From Calamus simplicifolius (Eukaryota > Streptophyta > Magnoliopsida > Arecales > Arecaceae), in contig UESW01003880.1 of NCBI GenBank assembly GCA_900491605.1, forward strand, positions 1,747,130 to 1,811,129: a stretch of DNA of 64,000 nucleotides. The letters run 5' to 3'. Numbering within the stretch: the first letter of the stretch is position 1; each line of letters starts with the position of its first letter. The notes under the pieces were generated by a model. The model was not told where the DNA came from. It made no database searches and saw only the letters and a program-made list of their open reading frames with translations. This document shows, piece after piece, positions 21,670-35,045 of this stretch. The position numbers were made by a program, and so were the translations under genes.

Positions 21670-24600
21670 GGGGTGGTTAACAACAATGATGACAGCATCG
21701 TCGTGTCAATGACGATCGCGAAGCACCTCATAAAAAGAATCTTAGTTGACAGTGGAAGCTCGGTTAATGTTTTGAATTATGATGCCTTTGTTCGAATGGA
21801 CTTGTCCCCTGACTCCCTTCGGCCTATTACCACACCCCTGATGGGCTTCACCAGAGACTCCATGAGGGTTGAGGGAGAGATCATCCTTCCGGTCACTGCC
21901 GGAATGCCACCGTGTTAAAGCACAGTCTTCATAAATTTTCTAGTTGTCTGGGTTCCCCTGGCCTACAACGCCATCCTCGAAAGATCCGGGCTGAATCTCT
22001 TGGATATTGTCATCTCCACCAAGAGGTTGCTCGTTAGGTTTCCCACCGACAAAGAAGTTGGGGAGATGCGGGGAGAGCGGAACCCGGTGCCACTCTATTA
22101 TCATACGGCCCCCAGCCCTCAGGGGGCGACGACTGCACCAGCACCAGAATCGCTCGACCCTTGAGATTTGGAGAGGAGAGGGGAGCCAACCAAGCATCTG
22201 TTAACTTTTCCGCTAGGGGAGGACTCGATGAGGATAGTCTAGATCAGAGCCCTGCTCTCCGAGGAGGCGTGCGATTAACTTCTCACTTTCCTACGGGCCA
22301 ATTCCAACAACTTCGCATGGTCGATGTTTGACATGCTAGGAATACTCGGGGAGGTGATTACCCATCAATTGAATATCAACCCAGGATGTCGACCCATCCG
22401 GCAGAAGAAGAGGGGCTTCGCCCCTGATCGGTAGAAGAAGAGGAGCTTCTCCCCCAATTGATAGAAGGCTATTGACGAGGAGGTTCGTAAGTTGGTGGCC
22501 GCCAGCCACATTCAGAGGTCCACTATTCCGACTGGCTGGCCAATGTGGTAATGGTTCGTAAAGCCAGCGTAAGCTGGAGGATGTGTGTCGACTTCACCGA
22601 TCTTAACAAGGCATGCCCCAAGGACAGCTTCCCATTGCCTCGGATCGACCAGCTGGTGAACGCCACGTCTGGCCACGAGACCCTCAGTTTCATGGATGCC
22701 TTCTTAGGATATAACCAAATCAAGATGGACCCGACGAACGAGGAGGCTACTTCATTTGTGACCAAAAAGGGCATACACTGTTACAAGGTAATGCCCTTCG
22801 AATTAAGAATGTTGGGGTCATCTATCAGAGGCTGATGAATAAGGTCTTTGAAGACCAGATTGGACATAACATGGAAGTGTACGTGGACGACATACTGGCC
22901 AAGAGCATCCATACCGCTGACCACATTGCTGACTTGGCGGAGACCTTTAGCAATCTTCATCGATTCTAGATGAGGTTGAACCCCCGCAAGTGTGCTTTCG
23001 GAGTTACGATAGAAAAGTTCCTAGGCTTCATGGTGACGCAGCGGGGGATCGAGGCAAACCTGACAAGATCTGAGCCATCCTCCACATGAGGCTCCCTGCT
23101 AGCAAGAAGGAGGTGCAGCGCTTAACTGAGAGGGTGGCAGCCTTGAGCCGTTTTCTATCCAAGTCGGTAGAGAGATGCCTGCCTTTCTTCAAGGCACTGC
23201 ATAAGGTCAATGGCTTCGAGTGGACAAAGGAGTATCAGAAGGCCTTCGAGGAGCTGAAGGAATTCCTATCCACTCCGCCGCTGCTATCCAAGCCGCATAG
23301 CAGGGAGGAGCTTTTCCTCTAGCTTGTGGCTTCCCCCGAGGCCATCAGCTCCGTGCTCACCCGCATGGATGCTGACGGGATGCAGAGGTTGGTTTATTAC
23401 ACCAGCAATATGCTTTACAATGCGAAGAGCAGGTATTCCAGAACCGAAAAGATCATTTTTGCTCTAATCGTCTCCGCTCAGCATTTTAGGCCTTATTTCT
23501 AAGCCCATCCTATTGTGGTGCTTACGAACCAGCCCCTACGGATGATCTTATCCCATCTTGACACCTCCAATCGACTGGTGAAGTGGGCCATCAAGCTTGG
23601 TGAGTTTGACATGTCCTTCCGGCCAAGGTCGGCGATAAAGTCCCAGATGTTAGCCGACTTCTTGGTCGAGTGCACGTGGGCCGAGGAGCAACCGGAGAAA
23701 CCACACTTAGAGTCCTCGGACATGATGGCCAAGGCTAAAGGGGAGGATTGGATCCTTCATGTGGATGGTGCGTCTAACTCTAGGGGAGTGGAGCCGGGCT
23801 CATCCTCACAAGCTTAGGGGGAGAGGTGGTGGAGTACGCTCTTCGTTTCCTTTTCCCCATCACCAATAACCAGGCGGAGTATGAAGCCTTGTTAGCAAAA
23901 TGAAGTTGGCCAGGGAGCTCGGAGCAAAGCATCTTAGAGCCTTCACTGACTCTCAACTTGTCTCCAAGCAAGTTGCGGGGGAGTACGAGGACCAAGATCC
24001 AACCGTGTCCCGTTACCTGAGTAAGGTCCAATCCCAGGCCTCCCTTTTTACTTACTTCCATGTCAGTTAGATTTCCAGAGGTGAGAACGCTAGAGCTGAT
24101 GCATTGTCCCATTTGGCCACTTCGGCCGATGGGGCCTTGTGAACAACGTACATGGAGCATCTGGAGGTCCCGATCATCGAAGCTACAGAGGAGGCCCTAC
24201 TAATCATGCAGGAGTCCTCTTGGATGGATGCTTACATTCGATACCTTACTGATGGCGCCCTCCCCAAAGACTCAGCTGAGGCTAAGCTACTCAAGCAATG
24301 AGCTCCTAAATTTTTGATAATGGATGGGCGGCTCTACCGAAGGTCCTTCTCATACCCAATTCTCAGATGCGTTGGCCCCACGGAAGCCGATTACATCCTC
24401 CGCGAGATTCACAAAGGCATATGTGGGAGTCATCTGGGGGCAGAGTGCTAGCATACAAGGCCCTGCACCAAGGATACTACTGGCTCACGATGAAGGAGGA
24501 TGCCTCCGAGCTAGTTTGGAGCTGCGACAACTATCAACAACATGCCAACATCCAGCGACAGTTGACTTCTCAGCTGAGCCCCCTGGTGGCCCCATGACCC

Positions 24601-25475
24601 TTCACACAATGGGGAATGAACATCCTGGGACCGTTTCCATTAGCCTCCAGCTAGCGTAGGCTCTTGCTAGTTTTCGTCGACCACTCACTAAGTGGGTTGA
24701 GGCCGAGGCGCTGGCTAAGATGACCGAGAGCAAGGTAAAATTCTTTTTCTAGAAATCCATAATCTGTCGGATCGGATTGCCGCATAACCTCGTCACCGAT
24801 AACAACTGGCAATTCAAAAATGCTCCCTTCAGAGGATTCTATACCGAGTTGGACATCCATCAGCGGTTCACCTCTGTCGGTTACCCCTAGACTAATGGGG
24901 TGGCCGAGGTAACAAACCGCAATATCCTTCAAGGACTCAGGGCACGGCTAGACGACTTTAAAGGAAGATGGATGGAGGGACTCCCCAACATGCTATGGGC
25001 CTACCATACGACGCTGTGAGCTCCCATCGAGGAGACCCCCTTTAGCCTCGTCTTCTGGTCTGAGGCTGTCATCCCTATGGAAATTGGCATCCCGAGTCCC
25101 CGAACGGAGTCTTATGATGGGGAGGACAACTCGAGCCAGTTGCGGGCCAACCTTGACCTCGTGGAGGAGGCCCATGATCGGGCGCGGCTCAAGATGGCTG
25201 CCTACCGACAGCAAACTGCCAGGTACTACAATGCTCGTGTCTGCCCCAAGACGTTCCTGCCAGGAGACCTGGTCCTCAGACGAGTGAAGGTCTCAAAGCC
25301 GATGGAAGGAGGCAAGCTGTCGCCAAACTGGAAAGGACCGTATCGGCTCACCAAGGCCCTCCATCATGGAGCATATCGAATTGAAGGACTGGATCGGAGT
25401 CGCTCCCCCGAACTTAGAATTCTAACAACCTTCATCGGTATTATCAGTAATGTACACTTTGACACTGGGCTATGA
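21670..25475 (+). pseudogene. Tat pol: protease, RT, RNase H, integrase, decayed
   Basis: Order protease, reverse transcriptase, RNase H, integrase, as in Ty3/gypsy. Protease LVDSGSSVNVLN near 21745. RT has RMCVDFTDLNKACPKDSFP at about 22575, and the catalytic VYVDDILAKS near 22877. RNase H and the linker run about 23310-24150. In the integrase core the expected first Asp (WGMDILGPF) is Asn here (codon AAC at 24619-24621). The second motif reads VTDNNWQF, and the Glu motif AEVTNR is present. The C-terminal part is open to 25475 (ARYYNARVCPKTFLPGDLVL). At least a dozen stops and shifts rule out function. Confidence 0.85.
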
Positions 25476-25549
25476 AGCATTTGTACTCTTTTGGATTTGC
25501 CTCCAATATTCTTGACTAATAAAAATATGTTCAAGTAACTTAGCTTTTC

Positions 25550-26245
25550 AGCCAAAGCCCGACTCCAGTCGGCACCGAAAGCCTAACTCCAATCGGCACC
25601 AAAAGCCTGACTCCGATCGGCATCGAAAGCTCAACTCCGATAGGCACCGAAAGCCCAAGGACAACCCGGCACCAAAGCCCGACTTCGGTCGGCATCGAAA
25701 GCTCGAGGCTAGCTCGGTACCAAAGACCGACTCCGATCGGCACCAAAAGGCTGAGGCTAGCTCGGCACCGAAGCCCAACTCTGGTCGGCATTGAAAGCCC
25801 AAGGCCAGCACAGCACCAAAGCCAAACTCCGGTCAACACTAAAAGCTCGAGGCCAGCTCAGCACCGAAGCCCGACTCCGATCGGCACTGAAAGCCCGAGG
25901 CCAGCTCGACACCAAATCTCGACTTTGGTCGGCACTGAAAGCCTGAGGCCAGCTCGGCACCAAAGCCCAACTTCGATTAGCACTGAAAGCCCGAAGCCAA
26001 CTCGGTACCGAAGCCCGACTCTGGGCAGTACTAAAAGCCCGAGGCTAGCTCAGCACTGAAGCTCGACTCTGATTGGCATTGAAGGCCCGAGGCCAGCTCG
26101 GTATCGAAGCTCAACTCTGGTCGGCACTGAAAGCTCGAGGCCAGCTCGACACCAAGCTCAACTCCGGTCGGCACTAAAAGCCCGAGGCCAGCTTGGCACC
26201 GAAGCCCGACTTCGGTCGACACTGAAAGCCCGAGGCCAGCTCTGC
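25550..26245 (+). repeat. 48-bp tandem array downstream of Tat pol (left part)
   Basis: The unit is close to CGACTCCGGTCGGCACTGAAAG followed by CCCGAGGCCAGCTCGGCACCGAAGC (48 bp, about 14 copies). It is a doubled relative of the 24-bp unit in the gag-only element. The chromovirus inserted into it; the array resumes at 34841. Confidence 0.87.
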
Positions 26246-26250
26246 ACCGA

Positions 26251-27610
26251 TGATGCGGGCACCAGGATCAGGTAGAGGATTCTTAATCCTCTATGGATAT
26301 CTCATTAGGTTTGTCAGGTTTGATTCAGTTGAAAACTAGGTTTATTTTATTTTAATTTGGGTCCAATTTTATTTTTGTTTGGCCATTTGAGTCCTGTCTT
26401 TTGAGTTGGTACTCGTTATTAGGGTTTGGGTCATATTGAGTCAGCTCATTATGAGCTTAGGTCAATTTGAGTCCTGTCCAGTCCAGTTGGTCTTATATGT
26501 ATCCAGTCCAGTTGGTATTGTATTAAGTTAATTAAGCTTACAAGAGAAGACACCAGTATTGGAGCAGAAGACAAGGCCATCACAGTCAAACAAAGCAGTT
26601 GCTAAATTCAAGTTGGCGCTACACCTACATAAGAAGTCACATGCCAGCCACACACCTGCCATCCTCCAGCACAAGCATTCCATATGCTACCTAGCAGAGC
26701 AAGCAGGTCAACAAGATAAGCCTCAATCCCCCAAATCATACAACCCTATTTGAAAGAATTTCAGCCCAAAGAAGCAACAAAAGGATGCCCTTTATTGCCC
26801 ATAAATTACCTTTTCTGAAAGGGATTTGTATGGCATGAAGTTTTTTTTTAATGTAATGTAATCCACACTTTAGGAAGAAAGTGGGTGCCCCTTTTCTTTC
26901 CATATATGTATTTATTTGGGCCCTAAGTTTCTTGCTTTATAAAAGAGACCATCTTGTATGAATTATGCATATTTGAATTATTAATCAATCAATCCAGTTT
27001 TGAGTTATTGTGAGTTTTGTTATTTGGTTCTTTGGTGCTCTTGATTCCCTTCTCCTGCGCATGCCAACATCCCAATCTCCAGAAGAAACCTTGGCCGCGG
27101 CCCTTGATTTCCTCTAGTGGACGCCCAAGAGCCTCTTTGTTGCCTCTCCTTGTCTACTTCTTCCTTTCCTCTTTGGCTCTAATCTGACTTTTCTCTCTTG
27201 TTCTTTAACCCTTGAATGGTGTTCTTGCAAGTCCCTCAGTAATCACGAATCCAGGATTCAAAATAATCACCATCCAGGTCAATGGATACTTAGCCACAGA
27301 TCCACGGGCTTGGGGCTTTATCATCCAGGATGCATCCACCAGGCAGAGTGACCCCTTCAGCATCTCGATCTTCTCATCCTGCTAGCTATACTTTCTCTAA
27401 TCTGTTAGTAGCTTTATTGTGGGAGAGCAAGCCCTACTGGGGCTTCTTAGCCTCTGCGGTCTTTCTTCTTTACTTTTCTGTGAAACTATTTCGCGTTCGG
27501 AGTTATTGTGAGTTTTCCTGAATCCCTCTTAGGCTATTACTTCGAAAGACTAATCAACTACAATCATTAATCATATAAAATTTACTTACATGCAAATCGG
27601 TCTTGCATCA
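26251..27610 (+). repeat. 5' LTR of chromovirus
   Basis: 1,360 bp, from TGATGCGGGCACCAGG to CTTGCATCA. A TATA box TTTATAAAAG lies at about 26937-26946, followed by transcribed-type sequence. It is matched along its whole length by 33483-34840. Confidence 0.92.
26937..26946 (+). promoter_or_regulatory. TATA box of chromovirus LTR
   Basis: TTTATAAAAG, conserved as CTATAAAAG at about 34173 in the other LTR. Confidence 0.65.
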
Positions 27611-27613
27611 GTT

Positions 27614-27625
27614 TGGTATCAAAGC
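27614..27625 (+). other. Primer-binding site, initiator Met tRNA type
   Basis: TGGTATCAAAGC, one base off the standard TGGTATCAGAGC, three bases after the LTR end. Confidence 0.85.
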
Positions 27626-28689
27626 ATGATTAGGACTTGACTTTTAATTCACGTTATTATCAGTATATCATCTATTAATTAAATTATTTCTGCCTATATA
27701 TACATCAAAAAATTATGAAATTTATTTTTTTTAGATTTTCTATAATTTAAAGTTTTTTTGTTATTTTTTAAGAATTTAATTCGATCTGTGAATTAATTGC
27801 ATGCCTAAAAACATAAAAATTCCTAAGATTTTGTTAATCAAATTATTTCTACCTGCATACACATCAAAAAATTATAAAATTTATTTCTTGGATTTATTAT
27901 AATTTAAAGTATTTTTTTATTTTTAAATAATTAATTCAATTTGTAAATTAATTGCATGCCTGAAAACATAAAAATTCCTAAGATTTTGTTAATCGAATTA
28001 TTTTGCCTACATACACATCAAAAAATTATGAAATTTATTTCTCTAGATTTATTATAATTTAAGTATTTTTTGTTATTTTCTAAGAATTTAATTTGATCTA
28101 TAAAAAAATAAAATTTATTTCTATTTATAGATTTTTGGATTACGATTTGTGTTTTGCATGTCATTCATCTGTATTAAATTACTCTTAAGGGCTCTCATTG
28201 ATGTCAGATAAGGGAGGGATTGAGACCCCTTTCTTGGTCTAAAATAAACATCCATGCATTCGATCTCAAGCCTCTAATCTAAAACTGAGTAGCAACTTAA
28301 TTGACATTTGCCCTAGAGCACTAGGGACACCAACAGTCGGTCTAGTATACTGAAGGAGACTAATACAAATCATTCTGGCGTGTGCTCTAAAATTAGTATC
28401 TAAAAGGGAGGTCAAATGTCAAACGACTTAAGCGAAGTGTTGGGTTATTCTAATTAGGCACCTACAATTTGCGGGATGAGCCTCCCCCCCTTTCATCTGT
28501 CCCAACTGACCAATTGAAGAGTTACTGTTAGATTGGCTTACATTAAGCTAAATCTTTTACTCTAAATGACTAGGTCTAGCATACCATAGTCCGAGTCAGT
28601 CTGAGTCTTGTGTGTTTGATTGTGTTTGCATGTGCACCAGATCAGGAGCATTTTTTTGCCCGTCACCACCTCCATTACAGGCTGAACCC
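27626..28689. other. Leader region of chromovirus
   Basis: AT-rich, non-coding. It carries three diverged repeats of about 150-180 bp around the motif ACATAAAAATTCCTAAGATTT (about 27700-28090). No gene is seen. Confidence 0.6.
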
Positions 28690-29880
28690 ATGGCTAATCA
28701 AAATATTGAGGATCACTTAAGGATCATCATTGAACAACTAGCCCGAAAGAACCAAGACATCAAGCAATCTAGGGCTAGATTAGGGTCTAGGTTCGATCAA
28801 GTCAAAACTAGGTTAGGCATCCTAGAAAAGCCTGTGAAGCCCATACTGAGTCTGATCATAAGACCCCACCTCATCTTAGGAGAGCCCAACAACCTGACCT
28901 CTATATAAGGCCAAATCCTAGGGGACCTCCACATCATGATCCTCACTTTGGGGATGGCCTAGAAAACCACCTCGGCCTGATCCAATCCTAGATGTCCTCC
29001 CTAGGAGACCCAATCATGAGGCAGTAAACCAAGAAGAAAGAGCCCTTAGAAGTGTCAGACTTGAAGCACCTACTTTCGATGTCTCTATGGACCCTAAGGA
29101 CTATCTAGATTGGGAGAAAAAGATGGACCAGTACTTTGACTGGTACGATTTGTCTGAGGAGCATAAGTTTAGATTTGCCAAGCTCAAGATAGTATGACAG
29201 GCTAGGTTATATTGGGCCACTATAGAGCGAAGGCAAGCACTAGAGGGTAGAGACCCCATAGTTATCTGGTGTGCCATGAAGGCTAGACTTCGGTCCAATT
29301 ATATCCCCATATTGTATAACCAGAGCCTATTGGACCAGTGGCAGGGATTAATTTAGGGTAGCAAAATTGTGAATGAATACATTGCTACATTCCAATAGTA
29401 TACCATGAGGTATAATATCATTCAATCTGAGGAAGTCATCCTATCCAAGTTTAGGTATGGCCTGAGAGCAGATATTCAAAGAGAACTCTACCTGAGAAGG
29501 GTACACGATTTAGATGAAGCTTACCAAGTTGCTAGGATTATGAACCTTTTCAGAAAGGGCCACCCTATCGTGGTCAGAGGTTACCAAGAGCCCAAGCCCA
29601 TATCTAGGATCTAGCCAGGCCTATCCTAGTCATCCCAAACCTACCCAATACTCAGACCCCCGCCAGACTTACCCAAGTCAACCCAACACTAGCCGACCCA
29701 GTACAATTCAAACCGAGTTGAGTCGACCTCAGAATAGTACCCCTATACCCCAAAGAGAGAATAAAGGCAAATCTGTAGAGGTTCAAAAAAATCCCAACCC
29801 CTAGATCAAATGCTTTAGATGCAACAAGCCAGGACATATGATCAGCCAGTGCTCAGTCAGATCCCTTCATTTAGATAAGT
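28690..29880 (+). pseudogene. Chromovirus gag, decayed
   Basis: Starts MANQNIEDHLRIIIEQLARK. The retroviral-type capsid region (DPKDYLDWEKKMDQYFDWY, then FAKLKI, ARLYW) carries stops at a conserved Trp/Arg site (about 29187) and at Gln-like sites near 29355 and 29398. An open piece YGLRADIQRELYLRRV follows. The knuckle CFRCNKPGHMISQC (C-X2-C-X4-H-X4-C) lies near 29815. Confidence 0.82.
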
Positions 29881-32800
29881 TACCTGAGACTAAATCTGAG
29901 CCCCTTATTGAGCCTGAGGAAGAGGTCTATGAGGCTGATACCCATATGATAGGTGAGTACAATGGAGAGAAGGAAATATTTGATTCTAAAGATCTACTAG
30001 GAGTGGTTAGATGTATCTTGACCCAGACTCAAACTAAGGACCAGGAAGATTGGCGTAGGACTAACATCCTACAGACTTTTGTTAAGATAGAGGATAAGGT
30101 GCTCAAGATAATAGTTGATAGCGGGAGTTGTGTCAATGTCATTTCTGCCAATACAGTTAAATCATTAGGATTGACCACAGTTCCTCATCCTAGTTCCTAT
30201 AAGGTCTCATGGGTAGATTTACCTCTATCACAATCAAGTCTAGATGCCAAATACTAATCAAATTGCAAAATTATGAAGAAAAGATCGAGTGCGATGTAAT
30301 TCCTATGGGTGTTAGTAGTATTATATTAGGTCGACCTTGGCTTGACGATCATGATGCCACCTTGTTTGATCGATCCAACATCTACTCTTTTAAACACAAT
30401 GGAAACAAGTATGTAATATATCCAGTTCCACCTAGGGACCCAATCAAGAAAGGATCTAGTTGCCTTAAGGATAGCAAGCCAAGAGTTAATCTGATTAAAA
30501 CTAAGGAATTAGAAAAGAACATCACTGAGGGTAACTTTGTTTGGATTTTGACCACTAAAGAGATTCATAAATCAGTCCAAAAGGAACAACCCCCAGAAGT
30601 AATTGAGACCATAGAGGAATTTAAGGATGTATTTCCTGAAGAGTTGCCTGATCAGTTACCACCCTTGAGAGAGATCCAACACGCCATTGATCTGATCCCA
30701 GGATCCACCCTTCCAAACCTTTTCCATTATAGGATGAACCCCGCTGAGCATTAAGAACTACAGAAACAAGTAGAAGAATTACTTAGGAAAGAATTCATTA
30801 GGGAGAGCTTAAGCCCTTGTACAGTTCCTGCACTCTTAACCCCTAAGAAGGATGGTACCTAAAGAATGTGCGTAGATAGTAGGGCGATCAACAAAATTAC
30901 TATCAAATATAGGTTCTCTATCTTCAGATTAGATGACATGTTAGACATGATGGTGGGTGCCACCATCTTTTCCAAGATAGACCTTAAGAGTGGTTACCAT
31001 CAGGTTAGAATTAGACCAAGGGATGTGTGGAAGACTGCATTTAAGACTAGAGATGGTCTGTTTGAATGGGTCGTGATACCTTTTGGGCTTTCAAATACAC
31101 CCAGTACATTCATGAGAATCATGACCCAGGTCCTGAAAAAGTACATGAGAAAATTCTTAGTGGTCTATTTTGACGATATATTAATTTATAGCAAGACCAA
31201 AAAGAACCATCTTAAGCATCTCAGATTAATCTGTCAGACCCTTAGAGAGAATAGCCTTTATGCAAACTTTAAGAAGTATGATTTCATGATACATAGGGTT
31301 ATCTTTTTAGGTTTTGTAGTAACCCAAGATAGTATCTCAGCAGATCCTGAAAAGGTTAGGTCGATTGTAGAGTAGCCAATACCTATGAATGTCCACAATG
31401 TTCGCAGCTTCCATGACCTAGCAACCTTTTTTATGAGATTCATTAGGGGATTTAGCATCATCGTTGCACCTATCACTGATTGTATTAGGAAGGGTAATTT
31501 CGAGTGGACTAAGTCATCTAATAAGTCCTTCATAGAGCTTAAGGATAGGATGACTCATGCACCCATACTTAGAGTTCCAAACTTTTCTAAGGTGTTTGAG
31601 GTTGTCTACGATGCATCGGAAGTGTTAAGTCAAAAAAATCACCCCATAGCTTTCTTTAGTGAAAAACTAAATGAAATTAAACTTAAATATTCTACCTATT
31701 ATAAGGAATTCTATACGATAGTACAGGCCCTTAAGTATTGGAGACATTACTTGCTGCCGCATGAGTTTATTTATTTTCTGATCATGAGGCACTCCGATTT
31801 CTGAAGTCCCAAAAGAAGCTCAATTCTAGGCATGAAAAATGGGTTGAATACATTCAGGCATATACTTTTATCCTGAAACACCGTGTTGGGGTAGAAAATA
31901 ACGTAGCAGATGCCCTAAGCCGTAAGTCTTTATTGTTGAGTACTGTTAGCACCGAAGTTATAGGGTTCAACTGGATAAAAGATGAGTATGAGACTTGTCC
32001 TGACTTTGGTGAAATTCATAAGACCCTTCGGCTAGGACCATCTAGTACCAGTGGAGATTATACTATCCAGGATGGTTATCTTTTTAGGGATAATAGACTT
32101 TCTATCCCTAGGACGTCACTTAGAGAGTTTCTAGTCTGAAAAATGCATGCTAGGGGATTAGCTGATCATTTTGAAAGAGATAAGACTATCCTAGTAATAA
32201 AGGACCAATTTTACTGGCCATGATTAAAAAGGCTCATTGCCTTGATAGTAGCCCGATGTCGAACTTATGCCATTGCTAAACAGCAGAAGCAGAACATTGG
32301 TCTATATACTCCTTTGCCAGTGCCTGATCGTCCTTGGAAAGACCTTAGTATGGACTTCATTCTAGGATTACCTAAGACCCAGAAGAAGCATGACTCCATC
32401 TTTGTAGTGATCGATAGGTTCTCTAAGATGGCACACTTTATCCCTTATTTGCAAACCTTTAATGCATTTATGGCAGTCTGACTTTTCTTAGACAGTATGG
32501 TCAAGCTCCATGGCCTACCCAAAACCATTATTTCTGATAGGGATGTTAGGTTCACCATCTACTTTTGAAAAATGCTATGGCATCTGTTAGGGACCAAACT
32601 TAATTTTCTATAGCCTTTCACCTTCAAACGGATGTACAAACTGAAGTGGTGAATCGTAGTCTAGAAAATCTTCTTAGGTGCCTTGTAGGTGAACACCTAA
32701 GGATGTGGGATCTATTGCTACCTTATGCAAAGTTCACCTACAATAGCTCAGTTAACAGGTCTACGAGCAAGAGTCCATTTGAGATAGTCCACGGGTACAA

Positions 32801-33475
32801 GCCTAATCGTCCACTTGATTTAATTCCTTTACCCCTCCACACACGAGTCTCAGAGTCCGCACAAGCATTTGCACATCATATCATAGACTTACATAAGGAT
32901 ATTAGCCATAAAATAAATCTAAATAATGAAACTTATAAAAGACTGGCTAACTCCCAAGAAGAGCCAAAGAGTTCAGTGTAGGGGATTCTGTCATGGTTAG
33001 GCTTAGGCTTGAACGGTTTCTGCCAGGGACCGTTAAGAAATTTCACGTTCGTGGAGCTGGCCCCTTTAAAGTAATAGAGAAGGTAGGACCCAATGCCTAT
33101 GTACTAGATTTGCCCTCGGATTGAGGCATTAGCTCTACCTTTAATATTGCAGACCTAGTAGAATATAGGGAACCGACAACGATTCCTAGTGAGTACTTTA
33201 AACATGCCCTTCTTTCATGAGCGAACCTACCTAGGAGTGTCCACCATCAATTTTACCTGAGCGAGGAGAGTGGATCGAGCGTATCCTAGATGATCAAGCC
33301 ATTACGATCCAAAACTGCGGTTACCAATGCTACCTGATCCGATGGTAGGGTTGCTTCGAATTTGATGATTCATGGATTACTCGAGAGGACATGCAACACC
33401 TCGACCCAGACCTCCTAAAGAGCTACCAGAGCCAAAGCGACCCATACTCGATGGGGTCAAGTTTCTCTCGCCTCG
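29881..33475 (+). pseudogene. Chromovirus pol with chromodomain-like C-terminus, decayed
   Basis: Protease IIVDSGSCVNVIS near 30110. RT has SKIDLKSGYHQVRIR at about 30975, and the catalytic VYFDDILIYSK near 31165. The RNase H region follows (VYDASEVLSQ). Integrase: MDFILGLPKT, IISDRDVRF and TEVVNRSLENLL supply the D, D and E positions. The C-terminal part has RFLPGTVKKFHVRGAGPFKV, and near 33280 IERILDDQ, GYQCYLIRW and DDSWITREDM resemble the chromodomain-like tail of chromoviruses. In-frame stops and one or more frameshifts (for example between 30200 and 30260) break it. Confidence 0.85.
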
Positions 33476-33482
33476 AGAGAAT

Positions 33483-34840
33483 TGGTACGAGCACCAGGAT
33501 CAAGCAAAGGACTCTTAATTCTCTATGGATATCTGATTAGGTTTGTAGTGTTTGATTCAGTTGGAAACTAGGTTTAGTTTATTTTGTTTTAATTTGGATC
33601 CAATTTTATTTTTGTTTGGGCATTTGAGTCATGTCTTTTGAGTTGGTACTCGTTATTAGGGTTTGGCTCATATTGAGTCAGCTCATTATGAGCTTGGGTC
33701 AATTTGAGTCCTGTCCAGTTCAGTTGGTCTTATATATGTTCAGTCCAGTTGGTATTGTATTAAGTTCATTCAACTTACAAGAGGAGACACCAGTATTGGA
33801 GCAGAAGATAAGGCCATCATAGTCAAACAGAGCAGCTGATAAATTCAAGTTGGCGCTACACCTACATAAGAAGTCACATGTCAGCCACACACCTGCCATC
33901 CTCCAGCACAAGCATTCCACATGCTACCTAGCAGAGCAAGCAGGTCAACAAGATAAGTTTCAATCCCCCAAATCATGCAACCCTATTTGGAAGAATTTCA
34001 GCCCAAAGAAGCAACAAAGGGATGCCCTTTATTGCCCATAAATTGCCTTTTCTGAAAGGAATTTGTATGGCATGAAGTTTTTTTTCTATGTAATGTAATC
34101 CACACTTTAGGAAGAAAGTGGGTGCCCCTTTTCTTTCCATATCTGTATTACTTGGGCCCTAAGTTTCTTGCTCTATAAAAGAGACCCTCTTGTATGAATT
34201 ATGCATCTTTGAATTATTAATCAATCAATCTAGTTTGAGTTATTGTGAGTTTTGTTATTTGGTTCTTTGGTGCTCTTGATTCCCTTCTCCTGCGCGTGCC
34301 AACATCCAATCTCCAGAAGAAACCTTGGCCGCCGCCCTTGATTCCCTCTAGTGGATGCCCAAGAGCCTCTTGGCCGCCTCTCCTTCTCTACTTCTTTCTT
34401 GCCTCTTTGGCTCTAATCTAACTTTTCTCTCATGTTCTTTAACCCTTGGATGGTGTTCTTGCAGGTCCCTCAGTAACCACGAATCCAGGATTCAAGGTGA
34501 TCGCCATCCAGGTCAGCAGATACTTAGCCGCAGATCCATGGGCTTGGGGCTTGATCATCCAGAGTGCATCCACTAGGCAGAGCGACCCCTTCAGCATCCC
34601 GATCTCCTCATCCTGCTAGGTACATCCCCTTTAATCTGTTAGTAGCTTTATTGTGGGAGAGCAAGCCCTGCTGGGGCTTCTTAGCCTCGGCGGTCTTCCT
34701 TCATTACTTTTTTGAAACTTTTTTGCATTCGGAGTTAGTGTGAGTTTTTCTGAATCCCTCTTAGGCTATTAATTCGAATGACTAATCAACTACAATCATT
34801 AATCATATAAATTACTTGCATGCGAATTGGTCCTGCATCA
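33483..34840 (+). repeat. 3' LTR of chromovirus
   Basis: 1,358 bp, from TGGTACGAGCACCAGG (the start has drifted) to CCTGCATCA. Collinear with 26251-27610. Confidence 0.92.
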
Positions 34841-34845
34841 ACCGA

Positions 34846-35045
34846 AGCTCGACTCTGGTCGGCACTGAAAACCCAAGGCCAGCTCAGCACCAAAGCCTGA
34901 CTCTGGTCGGCACTGAAAGCCCGAGGCCATCTCGGCATCGAAGCCCGACTCTGGTCAGTATTGAAAGCCCGAGGCCAGCTCGGCACCAAAGTTTGACTCC
35001 AGTCGGCACTGAAAGCCCAAGGCCAGCTCAGCACCAGTGCCCTAC
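34846..35045 (+). repeat. 48-bp tandem array downstream of Tat pol (right part)
   Basis: Four more units of the array at 25550-26245, continuing on the other side of the chromovirus. Confidence 0.87.

Larger units (their letters stand above)
26251..34840 (+). mobile_element. Ty3/gypsy chromovirus, nested in the Tat element
   Basis: LTRs at 26251-27610 and 33483-34840 with target duplication ACCGA at 26246-26250 and 34841-34845. The primer site is the initiator Met type. The interior encodes gag with a CCHC knuckle, then protease, RT, RNase H, integrase and a chromodomain-like end. All frames are interrupted. The LTRs are about 95% alike by eye. Confidence 0.93.
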
